This document shows positions 34,217 to 42,593 of a stretch of DNA of 64,000 bases, piece after piece (within the stretch, counting starts at the first letter, position 1; every line of letters begins with the position of its first letter). Made by a program: the position numbers and the translations under genes. The notes under the pieces are model-generated. The model had not been told where the DNA came from and did not search any database. It saw nothing but the letters and a program-made list of their open reading frames with translations. The stretch lies in assembly GCF_014054525.1 (NCBI RefSeq), contig NZ_CP059564.1:1622357-1686356 (forward strand), given 5' to 3'. The DNA comes from Alysiella filiformis. Lineage in GTDB: Bacteria > Pseudomonadota > Gammaproteobacteria > Burkholderiales > Neisseriaceae.

Positions 34217-35866
34217 CTATAAAACCAAAATTTCATCGCTGAAATTGTCTTCTGTACGCGAACCATTGCACAATACAGAATAAGCCGTGCAATTCAACCG
34301 CTCTTTTTTCTGTTTCCAATGTCGCACAAATTCATCAGACAAATTGCAATCGCCATCAGACAACATCAACACATCGGCTTTTTCAAATTCAGGCTGCTGC
34401 TCAATGATTTCCAAAGCGCGATTCAATGGCGTTTCATAATCCGTGCCGCCACCAAAACCTTGTTGCAAAAAGCGCATTAAACCTGCCAAATTGTCGGCAT
34501 GGTTTAGGGCAAATTCCGCTACTTGTCCGCTATCGCTGAACAGCAAAACATACAAACTACGCTGTTCGCGTTGCAGAATATTGGCAATGGCAAACAAAGC
34601 CGCTTTCGCTTTGATTAAAGGCTCGCCAGCCATGCTGCTCGATGTGTCCAAACACGCCACCACAGGTCCTGTTTGGGCTTTTTGCTGCTGGGTGGTTTGT
34701 TCTTCATCAATCAGGCTAATGCCTTGCAATTCATAGCATTGCAACTGGCTTTCCAGCAAACGGCTGTAAAACAGCGTTTCCAAAGTTTCATCGTCCAGCA
34801 ACGCCATTTCATTGGGCAGCATGCGCATTAAATCATTGCCCAATGCCACGCCATGCACTTCGCTGCGACTGCGCGTTGGCACTTTCACGCGTTGCTTGAT
34901 TTCTTCCGAAACATAATTGCGCCCCATTTTGCGTACCAATTCACGAATGCCTTGATTTTGCGCCATTTCTTTTGCCAATAATGCAAAATCTTCTGGGCTG
35001 TTTTGCAGGTCATTAAACGACAATTTGGCTTCGGGGCAACCGTTCAAAAATGCTTCTGCTTTTTGGTAAGTATCGGATATGTCTTCTAAATTTTGCCTGA
35101 ATTGGTGCAGTTTTTGGCGAATATGCTTGGGGATGTTTTCATCGGCGATTTCTTGTTCATAATCGCGCGTTTCCAACAATTCATAGCGCAACTGGCGGAT
35201 AAATTCGGGCGTTAGCGCTTGTTGCTGAAAATAATCTTGTTGTGCTTGCCAATCGGGTTCGGGTTCGTTGGCAGCATTGCCATCCCAATCCCACAAACGC
35301 CACTTGTTTGCACCCAAATGCAGACGCGCATTCCTTTTTAATTGGCGAATGGTGAATTCCCATTCTGGGTCAAAAAAGTCGGTAAATTCGCCCCACAATT
35401 TGCCCCAAAATGAAATATCTTGTTCGGGAATTTGTTTTAGGCAACTGCTGGAAAATTCATGACAATTTTTGAACACCAAGCCATAAAACAAACGCTCGCC
35501 CACCTGTTGAGCAGCATAATTGCCCACTTTATCATGCCCAACGGCATGGCTATCGTGGCAGGAAACGTAAATCTTTTTCCCCATGGTGCTTTTGGACGTG
35601 AAATCTGTCGGATTAGACAGGCGCACTTGGCTATCGGCAAAGCCCGTTACTTCCACATTGGAAATGCCGTTATCTGCCACATAAATGCCCGAATGTTCCA
35701 CCGCCACCCATAAATCGCAATAGACCACGCTGCCTGCAACGGGTTGAACTTTACTGCGAAAATTGTTGTCAATAAAATATTTAATGGGTTTTAAGCCAAA
35801 ACGTACGACACCAGCAGTTATGCTACTTAGCCCATTTTTAACCGTATCAAATAAACCAATCATCAT
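34217..35866 (-). CDS. ViaA-like VWA-domain protein with N-terminal LRAT/permuted-papain-like domain
   Basis: A 549-residue protein. C-terminal VWA domain with intact MIDAS: DTSSS (D407), the Thr in GGGTDYETPL (T475) and LSDGD (D504). The middle helical region and the VWA resemble E. coli ViaA, partner of the RavA ATPase, and the gene follows a ravA-like gene. Unusually, residues about 40-140 look like an LRAT/NlpC-type permuted papain fold, with EHSGIYVADNG (H58) and FKNCHEFSSSCL (C135), the expected His then Cys order. I place the start at 35866 (MMIGLFDTVKNG). The frame continues to 35980, but that part is only translated dRS3 repeat and DUS. Domain names come from motif reading and need a profile search. 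Confidence 0.75.
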   Translation of the reverse strand: MMIGLFDTVKNGLSSITAGVVRFGLKPIKYFIDNNFRSKVQPVAGSVVYCDLWVAVEHSGIYVADNGISNVEVTGFADSQVRLSNPTDFTSKSTMGKKIYVSCHDSHAVGHDKVGNYAAQQVGERLFYGLVFKNCHEFSSSCLKQIPEQDISFWGKLWGEFTDFFDPEWEFTIRQLKRNARLHLGANKWRLWDWDGNAANEPEPDWQAQQDYFQQQALTPEFIRQLRYELLETRDYEQEIADENIPKHIRQKLHQFRQNLEDISDTYQKAEAFLNGCPEAKLSFNDLQNSPEDFALLAKEMAQNQGIRELVRKMGRNYVSEEIKQRVKVPTRSRSEVHGVALGNDLMRMLPNEMALLDDETLETLFYSRLLESQLQCYELQGISLIDEEQTTQQQKAQTGPVVACLDTSSSMAGEPLIKAKAALFAIANILQREQRSLYVLLFSDSGQVAEFALNHADNLAGLMRFLQQGFGGGTDYETPLNRALEIIEQQPEFEKADVLMLSDGDCNLSDEFVRHWKQKKERLNCTAYSVLCNGSRTEDNFSDEILVL

Positions 35867-35900
35867 GAAATCTTTATCAAAAATATATTTGCAGGCAGCC

Positions 35901-36055
35901 TGAAACTTTTGCAAAACTGCGGAAACCTTTAAATTGCCGTCATTCTCGCGTAGGCGAGAATCCAAAGTTGGGTTACACAAACTTTTGTTTCTTAAAGTTA
36001 AAAATGGATTCCCGCCTGCGCGGGAATGACGACCGTTTTTCTGTTTCAGGCAGCT
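35901..36055. repeat. Composite dRS3 repeat between the ravA-like and viaA-like genes
   Basis: TGAAACTTTTGCAAAAC (35901-35917) is followed by a slightly mutated dRS3 (ATTCTCGCGTAGGCGAGAAT, 35942-35961; the palindrome is kept by paired changes), a conserved spacer, a standard dRS3 (36008-36027) and a partial DUS. It is the sister of 23627-23776. It separates two genes that are usually adjacent in ravA-viaA operons. Confidence 0.8.
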
Positions 36056-36056
36056 T

Positions 36057-37379
36057 TTACAGCCAAATATTGTTTTTAAATTGCTCTACCAACAGCGATT
36101 GTGTATTGCTTTCAGGTTCATCAACCGATACGGTTTCAACAATTTCAACAATGATGCTGTCTGGTAATACTTCATCACCCACTTTTGCATGTATGGCTTT
36201 GACTACACCAGCCACAGGACTTGGTATATCAAAATCGAGTTTGCCTGGTTTACGTCGCACCATAACTAATGATTGGTCGGGTTCTACGCTGTCCCCAATT
36301 TTTACATGAATTTGTTTTACAACGAAATAACCACTAAAAGACGGCAATATAGCTATGGAGGCGGTTATTATATTTCCATTGTTTTCTGGTGGTACTCGTA
36401 TTTCATGTACAGAATGCTTTTTGGCTGCCTGAATGTTGGGGTTACTGGTCTTTTTTCCATTTTGGGCATATTTTCTCAATACACCCATAATCAAATTTCG
36501 TACTTTCTCCGCATTCGTTTCATCATTCCACAAACAGTCTTTCAACAAAAACAAATCGGACAAATCCACCTGTTCACGTTGATTGGTAAATGCAGAAATC
36601 CGCAATAAATGCAAAATTTTGGCAAAACGGCGGTCGGAAAGCCGTTCATCGGCATTTTCTTTAAATGTTTCTTTGTGTTTCGCCCAAATTGCCAGCAAAG
36701 CTGCCTGAATCGGTTCGGGGAATACCACTTTTGCCGCATTTTGCTGAATCTCTGCCAATTCATCGCGGCTTAATTGGTTTTCGGGCGAAATGGCGCGTTT
36801 TTCAGGCAGGTTGAAAAAATCTTTCAGTTGATTTTCGCCCACATAATCCACAAAACGGCGCACCAAAAAGCGGTCGTATAAAGCCGATAATTCGGCTTGA
36901 CCTTTGGGCAATTCATTGGACGCGGCAATCAAGGCTTGCAAGGGAATGTTTTGGGTTTGTGTGCCGTTGTGGAATTTGCGTTCGTTCAAAATGGTTAAAA
37001 GCGCATTCAAAATGGATGAGCTGGCTTTGAAAATTTCATCTAAAAACGCCACTTGCACGGTCGGCAAATAGCCTTGCGTGTTGCGATGAAAGCGGTCTTG
37101 TTTCAATTCGCTGATGGACAATGGACCAAACAATTCTTCGGGCGTGGAAAATTTGGTCAGCAAATATTCAAAATAGGCTTGATTGGGCGTTTCAGGCTGC
37201 GCCAATGCTTGACTGATTTGACGTGCAATCAGGCTTTTGCCAGTGCCAGGTGGACCAATCAACAGCAGGTTTTCGCCCGCAATCATGCTCAACAAAGCCG
37301 ATTTGACCATTTCTTCACGTCCAATAAAGCCGTGATTGAGTTCGGATAAAAGATTGCTTAATTTGGTTTTCATGTTCAT
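36057..37379 (-). CDS. RavA-like MoxR AAA+ ATPase with C-terminal lipoyl-like domain
   Basis: A 440-residue protein. Walker A is GPPGTGKS (K48), Walker B FLDEI (D114, E115), with the RavA-type stretch FSTPEELFGPLSISELK and a sensor-1 region IAASNELP. An ATPase and helical lid fill about 1-300. Instead of the RavA LARA region, residues about 341-415 read as a biotinyl/lipoyl-type beta domain: VKQIHVKIGDSVEPDQSLVM, then PGKLDFDIPSPVAGVV, in which K380 lines up with the lipoyl lysine of ETDKATMDVP in LpdA and AceF. RavA-ViaA pairs act on respiratory and membrane complexes in E. coli. Start at 37379 (ATG); a GTG at 37388 is also possible. Confidence 0.82.
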   Translation of the reverse strand: MNMKTKLSNLLSELNHGFIGREEMVKSALLSMIAGENLLLIGPPGTGKSLIARQISQALAQPETPNQAYFEYLLTKFSTPEELFGPLSISELKQDRFHRNTQGYLPTVQVAFLDEIFKASSSILNALLTILNERKFHNGTQTQNIPLQALIAASNELPKGQAELSALYDRFLVRRFVDYVGENQLKDFFNLPEKRAISPENQLSRDELAEIQQNAAKVVFPEPIQAALLAIWAKHKETFKENADERLSDRRFAKILHLLRISAFTNQREQVDLSDLFLLKDCLWNDETNAEKVRNLIMGVLRKYAQNGKKTSNPNIQAAKKHSVHEIRVPPENNGNIITASIAILPSFSGYFVVKQIHVKIGDSVEPDQSLVMVRRKPGKLDFDIPSPVAGVVKAIHAKVGDEVLPDSIIVEIVETVSVDEPESNTQSLLVEQFKNNIWL

Positions 37380-37458
37380 GGTATGCACACTCTATCAAGT
37401 TAAAATGGGTAAATAATGTGAATTGTAGCACTAAATGCTTTCAGGCAGCCTGAAACCC

Positions 37459-40400
37459 TTATTCCGCCAACAACTTCAACACTTTCCGCGCATTTTCAAT
37501 CCGTGCCACCACATCTGCGCTTTTCATTTCCACGCGCAATTTGTCGCTGCCAGCCATGCGCCAGCCTTTTTCGCGTTGCATGATGGCGATGATTTTGGCT
37601 GGGTTCAGCACCATGTTTTTGCCAAACGCCAACGTGATGGCTTCGGCAGTCGCGTCCACCGTGCTGATGCCCAAATCGCTTGCCATAATCCGCAATTTGT
37701 GGCTTTCCACCAGCGTTTTCACAGCTTGTTCAGGCAGCCCGAAACGGTCAATGAGTTCTTCAAAAATATCGTTGATTTGATTGATGTTTTCGCAAGTTGC
37801 CAAGCGTTTGTACAGCACCAAACGTTCGTGAATATCGGGGCAATAACTTTCAGGCAGCAAAGCAGGTGCGTGGAGCTTGATTTCCGTGTTCACGCCCAAA
37901 GGCGCGTCCAAATCAGGCACACGCCCTTTTTTCAACTCGCGCACGGCTTGTTTCAACATTTCCGTGTACAAAGTCAAACCCACCTGCGCCATTTCGCCCG
38001 ATTGTCCCTCGCCCAAAATTTCGCCTGCGCCGCGAATTTCCAAATCTTGCATGGCAAGCGCGAAACCTGCGCCCAATTCATCGGCAGCCGCAATCGCGTC
38101 CAAACGTTTTTGCGCGTCTTTGCTGACAAATTCGCCTGTAAAAAGATAAGCATACGCCTGATGATGACTGCGCCCCACGCGTCCACGCAACTGGTGCAAC
38201 TGGGCAATGCCGAATTTGTCGGCACGATTGATGATAATCGTGTTGGCATTGGGAATGTCAATGCCCGTCTCAATAATGGTGGAACAGAGTAAGACATTGA
38301 ATTTCTGTTGCAAAAATTCGCGCATGACCTGTTCCAATTCGCGTTCGCGCAACTGTCCGTGCGCCACGCCAATGCGGGCTTCGGGCAAGAGTTCTGCCAA
38401 TTTTTCTCGCATGTTTTCAATGGTTTCTACTTCATTGTGCAGGAAAAAAACCTGTCCGCCACGTTTCAATTCGCGCAACACGGCTTCGCGCACGCTGCCA
38501 TCGCCAAAGGGTTTGACAAAAGTTTTCACGGCAAGGCGGCGCGATGGCGCGGTGGTAATCAATGAAAAATCACGCAAACCCTCCAAAGCCATGCTCAATG
38601 TACGCGGAATGGGTGTGGCGGTCAGCGTGAGCATGTCCACATTGGCGCGAAGGCGTTTGAGTTGCTCTTTTTGCCGCACGCCAAAGCGGTGTTCTTCATC
38701 AATGATGACCAAGCCCAAGTTTTTAAACGCAATATCATCTTGCACCAATTTGTGTGTGCCGATGACGATGTCCACCGTGCCATCTGCCATGCCTGCGAGG
38801 GTGGCTTTGGTTTCTTTGCTGCTGTTAAAACGCGACAACGCCGCCGTTTTGACAGGAAAATCGGCAAAACGGTCGGCAAAATTTTTCGCGTGTTGCTCCA
38901 CCAACAAAGTCGTGGGCGCAAGTACCGCCACCTGTTTGCCACCCATCACCGCCACAAATGCGGCACGCAACGCCACTTCGGTTTTGCCAAAACCGACATC
39001 GCCACAAACCAGTCTGTCCATCGGTTTGGCTTGGGTCAAGTCTTTCAATACGGCAGCGATGGCGGCGGCTTGGTCTTCGGTTTCTTCGTAGCCGAATCCA
39101 TCTGCAAAGGCTTGATAATCCAATTCGTTGATTTCAAATTTGAAACCCGATTGTGCTGCGCGTTGGGCGTACAAATTGAGCAATTCGGCTGCGGTGTCGC
39201 GGGCTTGTTCGGCGGCTTTGCGTTTGGCTTTGCCCCACGCGCCTGTGCCGAGTTTGTGTAATTGCACGTTTTCGGACGCGCTGCCTGAATAGCGGCTGAT
39301 TAAATGCAGTTGTGAAACAGGTACATACAGTTGCGCTTCGTTGGCGTATGCCAGCAACATCATTTCGGTGTCGCCATCGCCAAAATTCATGTTTACCAAG
39401 CCTTGATACCGCGCAATGCCGTGTTCTTGGTGGACAACGGGGTCGCCCATGTTGATTTCCGCCAAATCGCGCAAGGCGGTGTCGGCAATTTTGGCGTGTT
39501 TCAAGCGGCGCGTTTTGGGGCGAGCAACGTATTGATAGAGTTCGGTTTCGGTGATGACGGCAATTTTCAGGCTGCCTGAAATTTGATTTTTCACATTTTG
39601 TGAATGGGATTGTGCCAACGCATTTTCAGGCTGCCTGAAATCTTGCTCCCTCTCCCTTTGGGAGAGGGCTGGGGAGAGGGGTTCATCGTCTGCGGTTTGC
39701 CCTCTCCCTAACCCTCTCCCAGAGGGAGAGGGGACGAGATTGCTGTTCATTTGAAAGCCCTGCACCAAAGGCGACACGCAAATTGCCAATTTATGGTTTT
39801 GTTGAACAAAATCCTGCCAACTTGCCACTTGTGCCACATCCAAACCATTTTGTTTGAAAAAAGCGGACATGGTTTCCCTGCGCCCCAAGCTGTCGGCACA
39901 AAGCAAAATTTTGCCGTCAAACGCTGCCTGAAAATCCTGCAACGCCAAAAGCGGCTGTTCCGACTGACGATTTACGGCAAGATTGGGCAAATCGTGGCGG
40001 TGGTCGGGCGAAGTCCAAATTTGCGGATACGGTTTCAGGCAGCCTGAAAACTGGTCGGGCGACAAATACAAAAACTGCGGTGCAAGTGGCGGATAATGCG
40101 GCTCGCCCTGCGCGAATTGGTGGCGTTGTTTCACATCGCCCCAAAAACGGTTGGCGTAGGCGTGGACATCGTCCGTGCAAACCACAATCGCATTTTCGCC
40201 AACATAATCAAACAGATTGGCACAATTTTCTTCAAAAAACAAAGGCAAATAATGCTCCACGCCTGCGCCAAATTGCCCATTGCCCACCGCTTTGTACACG
40301 GCTGCCGCGCTGGGGTCGCCATCGATTTCTTCACGGAAACGGCTGCGGAAGATTTTTTGCGCGTCCGCATCGGTGGGGAATTCGTGGGCGGGCAACAATC

Positions 40401-41013
40401 TGATTTCTTGAATGTTTTCAATGGTTCGCTGCGTTTCGGGGTTGAAAATTTTGATGGTGTCAATTTCTTCATCAAACAAATCAAGGCGATAGGGCAAATC
40501 CGCGCCCATGGGGAACACGTCCACAATGCCGCCGCGCACGGCAAATTCGCCTGCCGCCAACACATTGTCCACCAAATGATAGCCTGCCTGAATCAAATTT
40601 TCCCTTAAAGAATCAATGTGTAAAGTTTGACCGACTTTCAACCAAAACGTCCGCGCCAACAAAAATGACACAGGCGCGAGCTTTTGCATGGCGGTGGCAA
40701 CGGGCAAAAACAGCGCGTCCACCGTACCGTTTTTCAGTTGCCACAACACAGATAATCGTTCAGAAACAAGGTCTTGGTGTGGCGAAAAATGTTCGTAGGG
40801 CAAAGTTTCCCAATCGGGGAAAAACAGGGCATTGTCGCGTGGGCGGAAAAATTGCCATGCTTGATGAAGTCGGTGGGCGGTTTCGCTGTCGGCAGTTAAA
40901 ATGATTTTGCTTGAATTTTTGGGGAGATTTTCGCTTAATAAATAAGGCATTGAGCCTAATGATAAATCTGTCCAGAAGGATTTTTGCGTGGGTTTGGGAA
41001 GGGGGAAGTTCAT
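37459..41013 (-). CDS. mfd: Transcription-repair coupling factor Mfd, with an in-frame repeat insertion
   Basis: An 1184-residue protein with all Mfd parts: UvrB-like N-terminus (GGIVDVFPMGADLPYRLDLF), RNA-polymerase-interacting region (GDPVVHQEHGIARYQGL), translocase motifs GDVGFGKTEVALR, DEEHRFGV, TATPIPRT and LRGRVGRS, and the TRCF C-terminus. It displaces stalled RNA polymerase and recruits UvrA. Residues about 422-483 are extra: they are encoded by a CCCTCTCCC repeat flanked by DUS and carry no Mfd motif. They lie in the linker before the polymerase-interaction domain, where an insert could be tolerated. Several further DUS occur in the coding sequence. Confidence 0.95.
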   Translation of the reverse strand: MNFPLPKPTQKSFWTDLSLGSMPYLLSENLPKNSSKIILTADSETAHRLHQAWQFFRPRDNALFFPDWETLPYEHFSPHQDLVSERLSVLWQLKNGTVDALFLPVATAMQKLAPVSFLLARTFWLKVGQTLHIDSLRENLIQAGYHLVDNVLAAGEFAVRGGIVDVFPMGADLPYRLDLFDEEIDTIKIFNPETQRTIENIQEIRLLPAHEFPTDADAQKIFRSRFREEIDGDPSAAAVYKAVGNGQFGAGVEHYLPLFFEENCANLFDYVGENAIVVCTDDVHAYANRFWGDVKQRHQFAQGEPHYPPLAPQFLYLSPDQFSGCLKPYPQIWTSPDHRHDLPNLAVNRQSEQPLLALQDFQAAFDGKILLCADSLGRRETMSAFFKQNGLDVAQVASWQDFVQQNHKLAICVSPLVQGFQMNSNLVPSPSGRGLGRGQTADDEPLSPALSQREREQDFRQPENALAQSHSQNVKNQISGSLKIAVITETELYQYVARPKTRRLKHAKIADTALRDLAEINMGDPVVHQEHGIARYQGLVNMNFGDGDTEMMLLAYANEAQLYVPVSQLHLISRYSGSASENVQLHKLGTGAWGKAKRKAAEQARDTAAELLNLYAQRAAQSGFKFEINELDYQAFADGFGYEETEDQAAAIAAVLKDLTQAKPMDRLVCGDVGFGKTEVALRAAFVAVMGGKQVAVLAPTTLLVEQHAKNFADRFADFPVKTAALSRFNSSKETKATLAGMADGTVDIVIGTHKLVQDDIAFKNLGLVIIDEEHRFGVRQKEQLKRLRANVDMLTLTATPIPRTLSMALEGLRDFSLITTAPSRRLAVKTFVKPFGDGSVREAVLRELKRGGQVFFLHNEVETIENMREKLAELLPEARIGVAHGQLRERELEQVMREFLQQKFNVLLCSTIIETGIDIPNANTIIINRADKFGIAQLHQLRGRVGRSHHQAYAYLFTGEFVSKDAQKRLDAIAAADELGAGFALAMQDLEIRGAGEILGEGQSGEMAQVGLTLYTEMLKQAVRELKKGRVPDLDAPLGVNTEIKLHAPALLPESYCPDIHERLVLYKRLATCENINQINDIFEELIDRFGLPEQAVKTLVESHKLRIMASDLGISTVDATAEAITLAFGKNMVLNPAKIIAIMQREKGWRMAGSDKLRVEMKSADVVARIENARKVLKLLAE
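39645..39735. repeat. CCCTCTCCC repeat inserted in frame inside mfd
   Basis: Two palindromic halves, CCCTCTCCCTTTGGGAGAGG (39648-39667) and CCCTCTCCCAGAGGGAGAGG (39712-39731), translate as LVPSPSGRGLGRGQ and LSPALSQREREQ within Mfd. DUS lie immediately on one side (39624-39640) and again at 39566-39580. The same repeat is intergenic everywhere else in the window. Confidence 0.85.
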
Positions 41014-41110
41014 AAAATAAACCGAAATGGGATTGAATTGGGAAGTGGTTTTGCCGTCCGCTAGGACTTCAGGCTGCCTGAAAAATCAAAAACGTGCCAT
41101 TTTAACAAAA

Positions 41111-41143
41111 AAACACGCCAAAATCGTGTGATTTGGCGTGTTT
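41111..41143 (-). terminator. Intrinsic terminator downstream of ackA
   Basis: AAACACGCCAAA (41111-41122) pairs with TTTGGCGTGTTT (41132-41143). On the minus strand the stem runs into TTTTTTTGTTAAA. It ends leftward transcription from ackA before mfd. Confidence 0.82.
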
Positions 41144-41167
41144 GGGTGGTTTCAGGCAGCCTGTAAC

Positions 41168-41272
41168 CTGTCCCCTCCCACGCTGGCGGGGGAGGGTTAG
41201 GGTGGGGGTGGCTCGTTGCGTTTCTAACCCCCACCCCAGCCCTCCCCCTTGCATAGGGGGAGGGGGCAGGTT
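41168..41272. repeat. CCCTC-family repeat, long copy between ackA and mfd
   Basis: Two palindromic modules, one around TCCCCTCCCACGCTGGCGGG (41169-41188) and one around CCTCCCCCTTGCATAGGGGG (41241-41260). The first 45 bases are the inverse of 13031-13077. The rest of the 307-base gap holds the terminator and DUS at 41070-41083 and 41150-41162. Confidence 0.7.
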
Positions 41273-41320
41273 TGTGGCAATATCAAAAAATGTCGTGTAC
41301 TGTTAAGGCTGCCTGAAAAA

Positions 41321-42514
41321 TCACAATCCGCTCAAACGGGCTGTGTCTTGGGCAATCATCAATTCCTCATTGGTGGGAATCACAACCGCTTGAACTTGGC
41401 TGTCGGCGGCGGTGATGATGCCGTCTTTGCCAAAACGGGCTGCCAAGTTGGCTTCATCGTCCACTTTCAATCCCAAGAAAGCGCAATAATTCAAAACTTT
41501 GGCGCGAATGATGTCAGAATTTTCGCCAATGCCGCCTGTGAACACCACCGCGTCCAAGCCGCCTGCTGCCACCGCCATAGACGCAATGTATTTTGCCAAA
41601 CGGTAAGAGAAAATTTCCAAAGCCAATTTTGCGCCTTCGTGTCCTTTGGCGGCTTCTTCTTCAATGGTGCGGCAATCGCTGGACAATTCAGAAATGCCCA
41701 ACAAACCACTTTGTTTGTTCAACAAATTGGTGATTTCTTTTACCGACAAATTCAAATTGTCTGCCAAAAATTCGTACACGCTCGCGTCAATGTCGCCAGC
41801 GCGTGTACCCATTACCAAGCCTTCCAAAGGCGTGATGCCCATTGATGTATCTACGGATTTGCCATTTTTGATGGCGGCAACAGATGCGCCATTGCCCAAG
41901 TGTGCCACCACAAAGCGTGAATTTTCAATGTCTTTGCCCAAGAAGCGTGCGGCTTCGGTTGCCACAAAGCGGTAGCTTGTGCCGTGGAAACCGTAACGGC
42001 GCAAACCAAATTCGCGGTACAATTTGCGTGGCACAGCGTAGGTGTAGGCGTGTTCGGGCATGGTTTGGTGGAATGCGGTATCAAACACCGCCACATTGGG
42101 CAAGCCTTTGAAAATGTTTTGCGCGGCACGAATGCCCAACAAATTGGCTGGATTGTGCAAGGGCGCGAGCGGAATGCATTTTTCAATGGCGGCAATCACA
42201 TCATCGTTAATCAAAACCGAATCGCTGTACAATTCGCCACCGCTTACCACGCGATGACCGATGGCGGCAATTTGGCTTTCCAAGCCCATTTCTTGCAATT
42301 TGTTCAACATGGCAGCCACCGCGCCTGTGTGGTTGGGTTGGTTTGCCAATTCCACTTTTTGTTTTTCGCCATTCACTTTGAATGTGATGTAAGCGTCTGC
42401 CAAGCCCAATTTTTCGCCCAAGCAGCTCAACAGCACTTCGCCTGTGGCGTTGTTCAAAACCGCGCCTTTTAAAGATGATGAACCGCAGTTCAAAACCAAA
42501 ATCAATTGAGACAT
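41321..42514 (-). CDS. ackA: Acetate kinase
   Basis: A 397-residue protein beginning MSQLILVLNCGSSSLKGAVL, the acetate kinase nucleotide-site motif, followed by VGHRVVSGGE, FDTAFHQTMPEHAY, RYGFHGTSYRFV and the GGIGEN adenine-site motif. It interconverts acetyl phosphate plus ADP with acetate plus ATP. GGAG precedes the start at 42514. No pta gene is adjacent. Position after aceF ties it to acetyl-CoA metabolism. Confidence 0.96.
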   Translation of the reverse strand: MSQLILVLNCGSSSLKGAVLNNATGEVLLSCLGEKLGLADAYITFKVNGEKQKVELANQPNHTGAVAAMLNKLQEMGLESQIAAIGHRVVSGGELYSDSVLINDDVIAAIEKCIPLAPLHNPANLLGIRAAQNIFKGLPNVAVFDTAFHQTMPEHAYTYAVPRKLYREFGLRRYGFHGTSYRFVATEAARFLGKDIENSRFVVAHLGNGASVAAIKNGKSVDTSMGITPLEGLVMGTRAGDIDASVYEFLADNLNLSVKEITNLLNKQSGLLGISELSSDCRTIEEEAAKGHEGAKLALEIFSYRLAKYIASMAVAAGGLDAVVFTGGIGENSDIIRAKVLNYCAFLGLKVDDEANLAARFGKDGIITAADSQVQAVVIPTNEELMIAQDTARLSGL

Positions 42515-42593
42515 AAAAAACTCCAAAACGATAAATTAAAACATTGTGGCTGCCTGAAACAAACGGCTTTTCAGGCAGCCTGAACGGTGTGAA

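Noticed and set aside
35867-35980. N-terminal extension of the viaA-like protein
   Set aside because: The 38 extra residues (DSRLRENDG, FQAACK) are translated dRS3 and DUS; a methionine at 35866 begins the real protein.
41168-41272. Regular repeats considered as a CRISPR array
   Set aside because: Only two palindromic modules, no equal spacers, no cas genes in the window.
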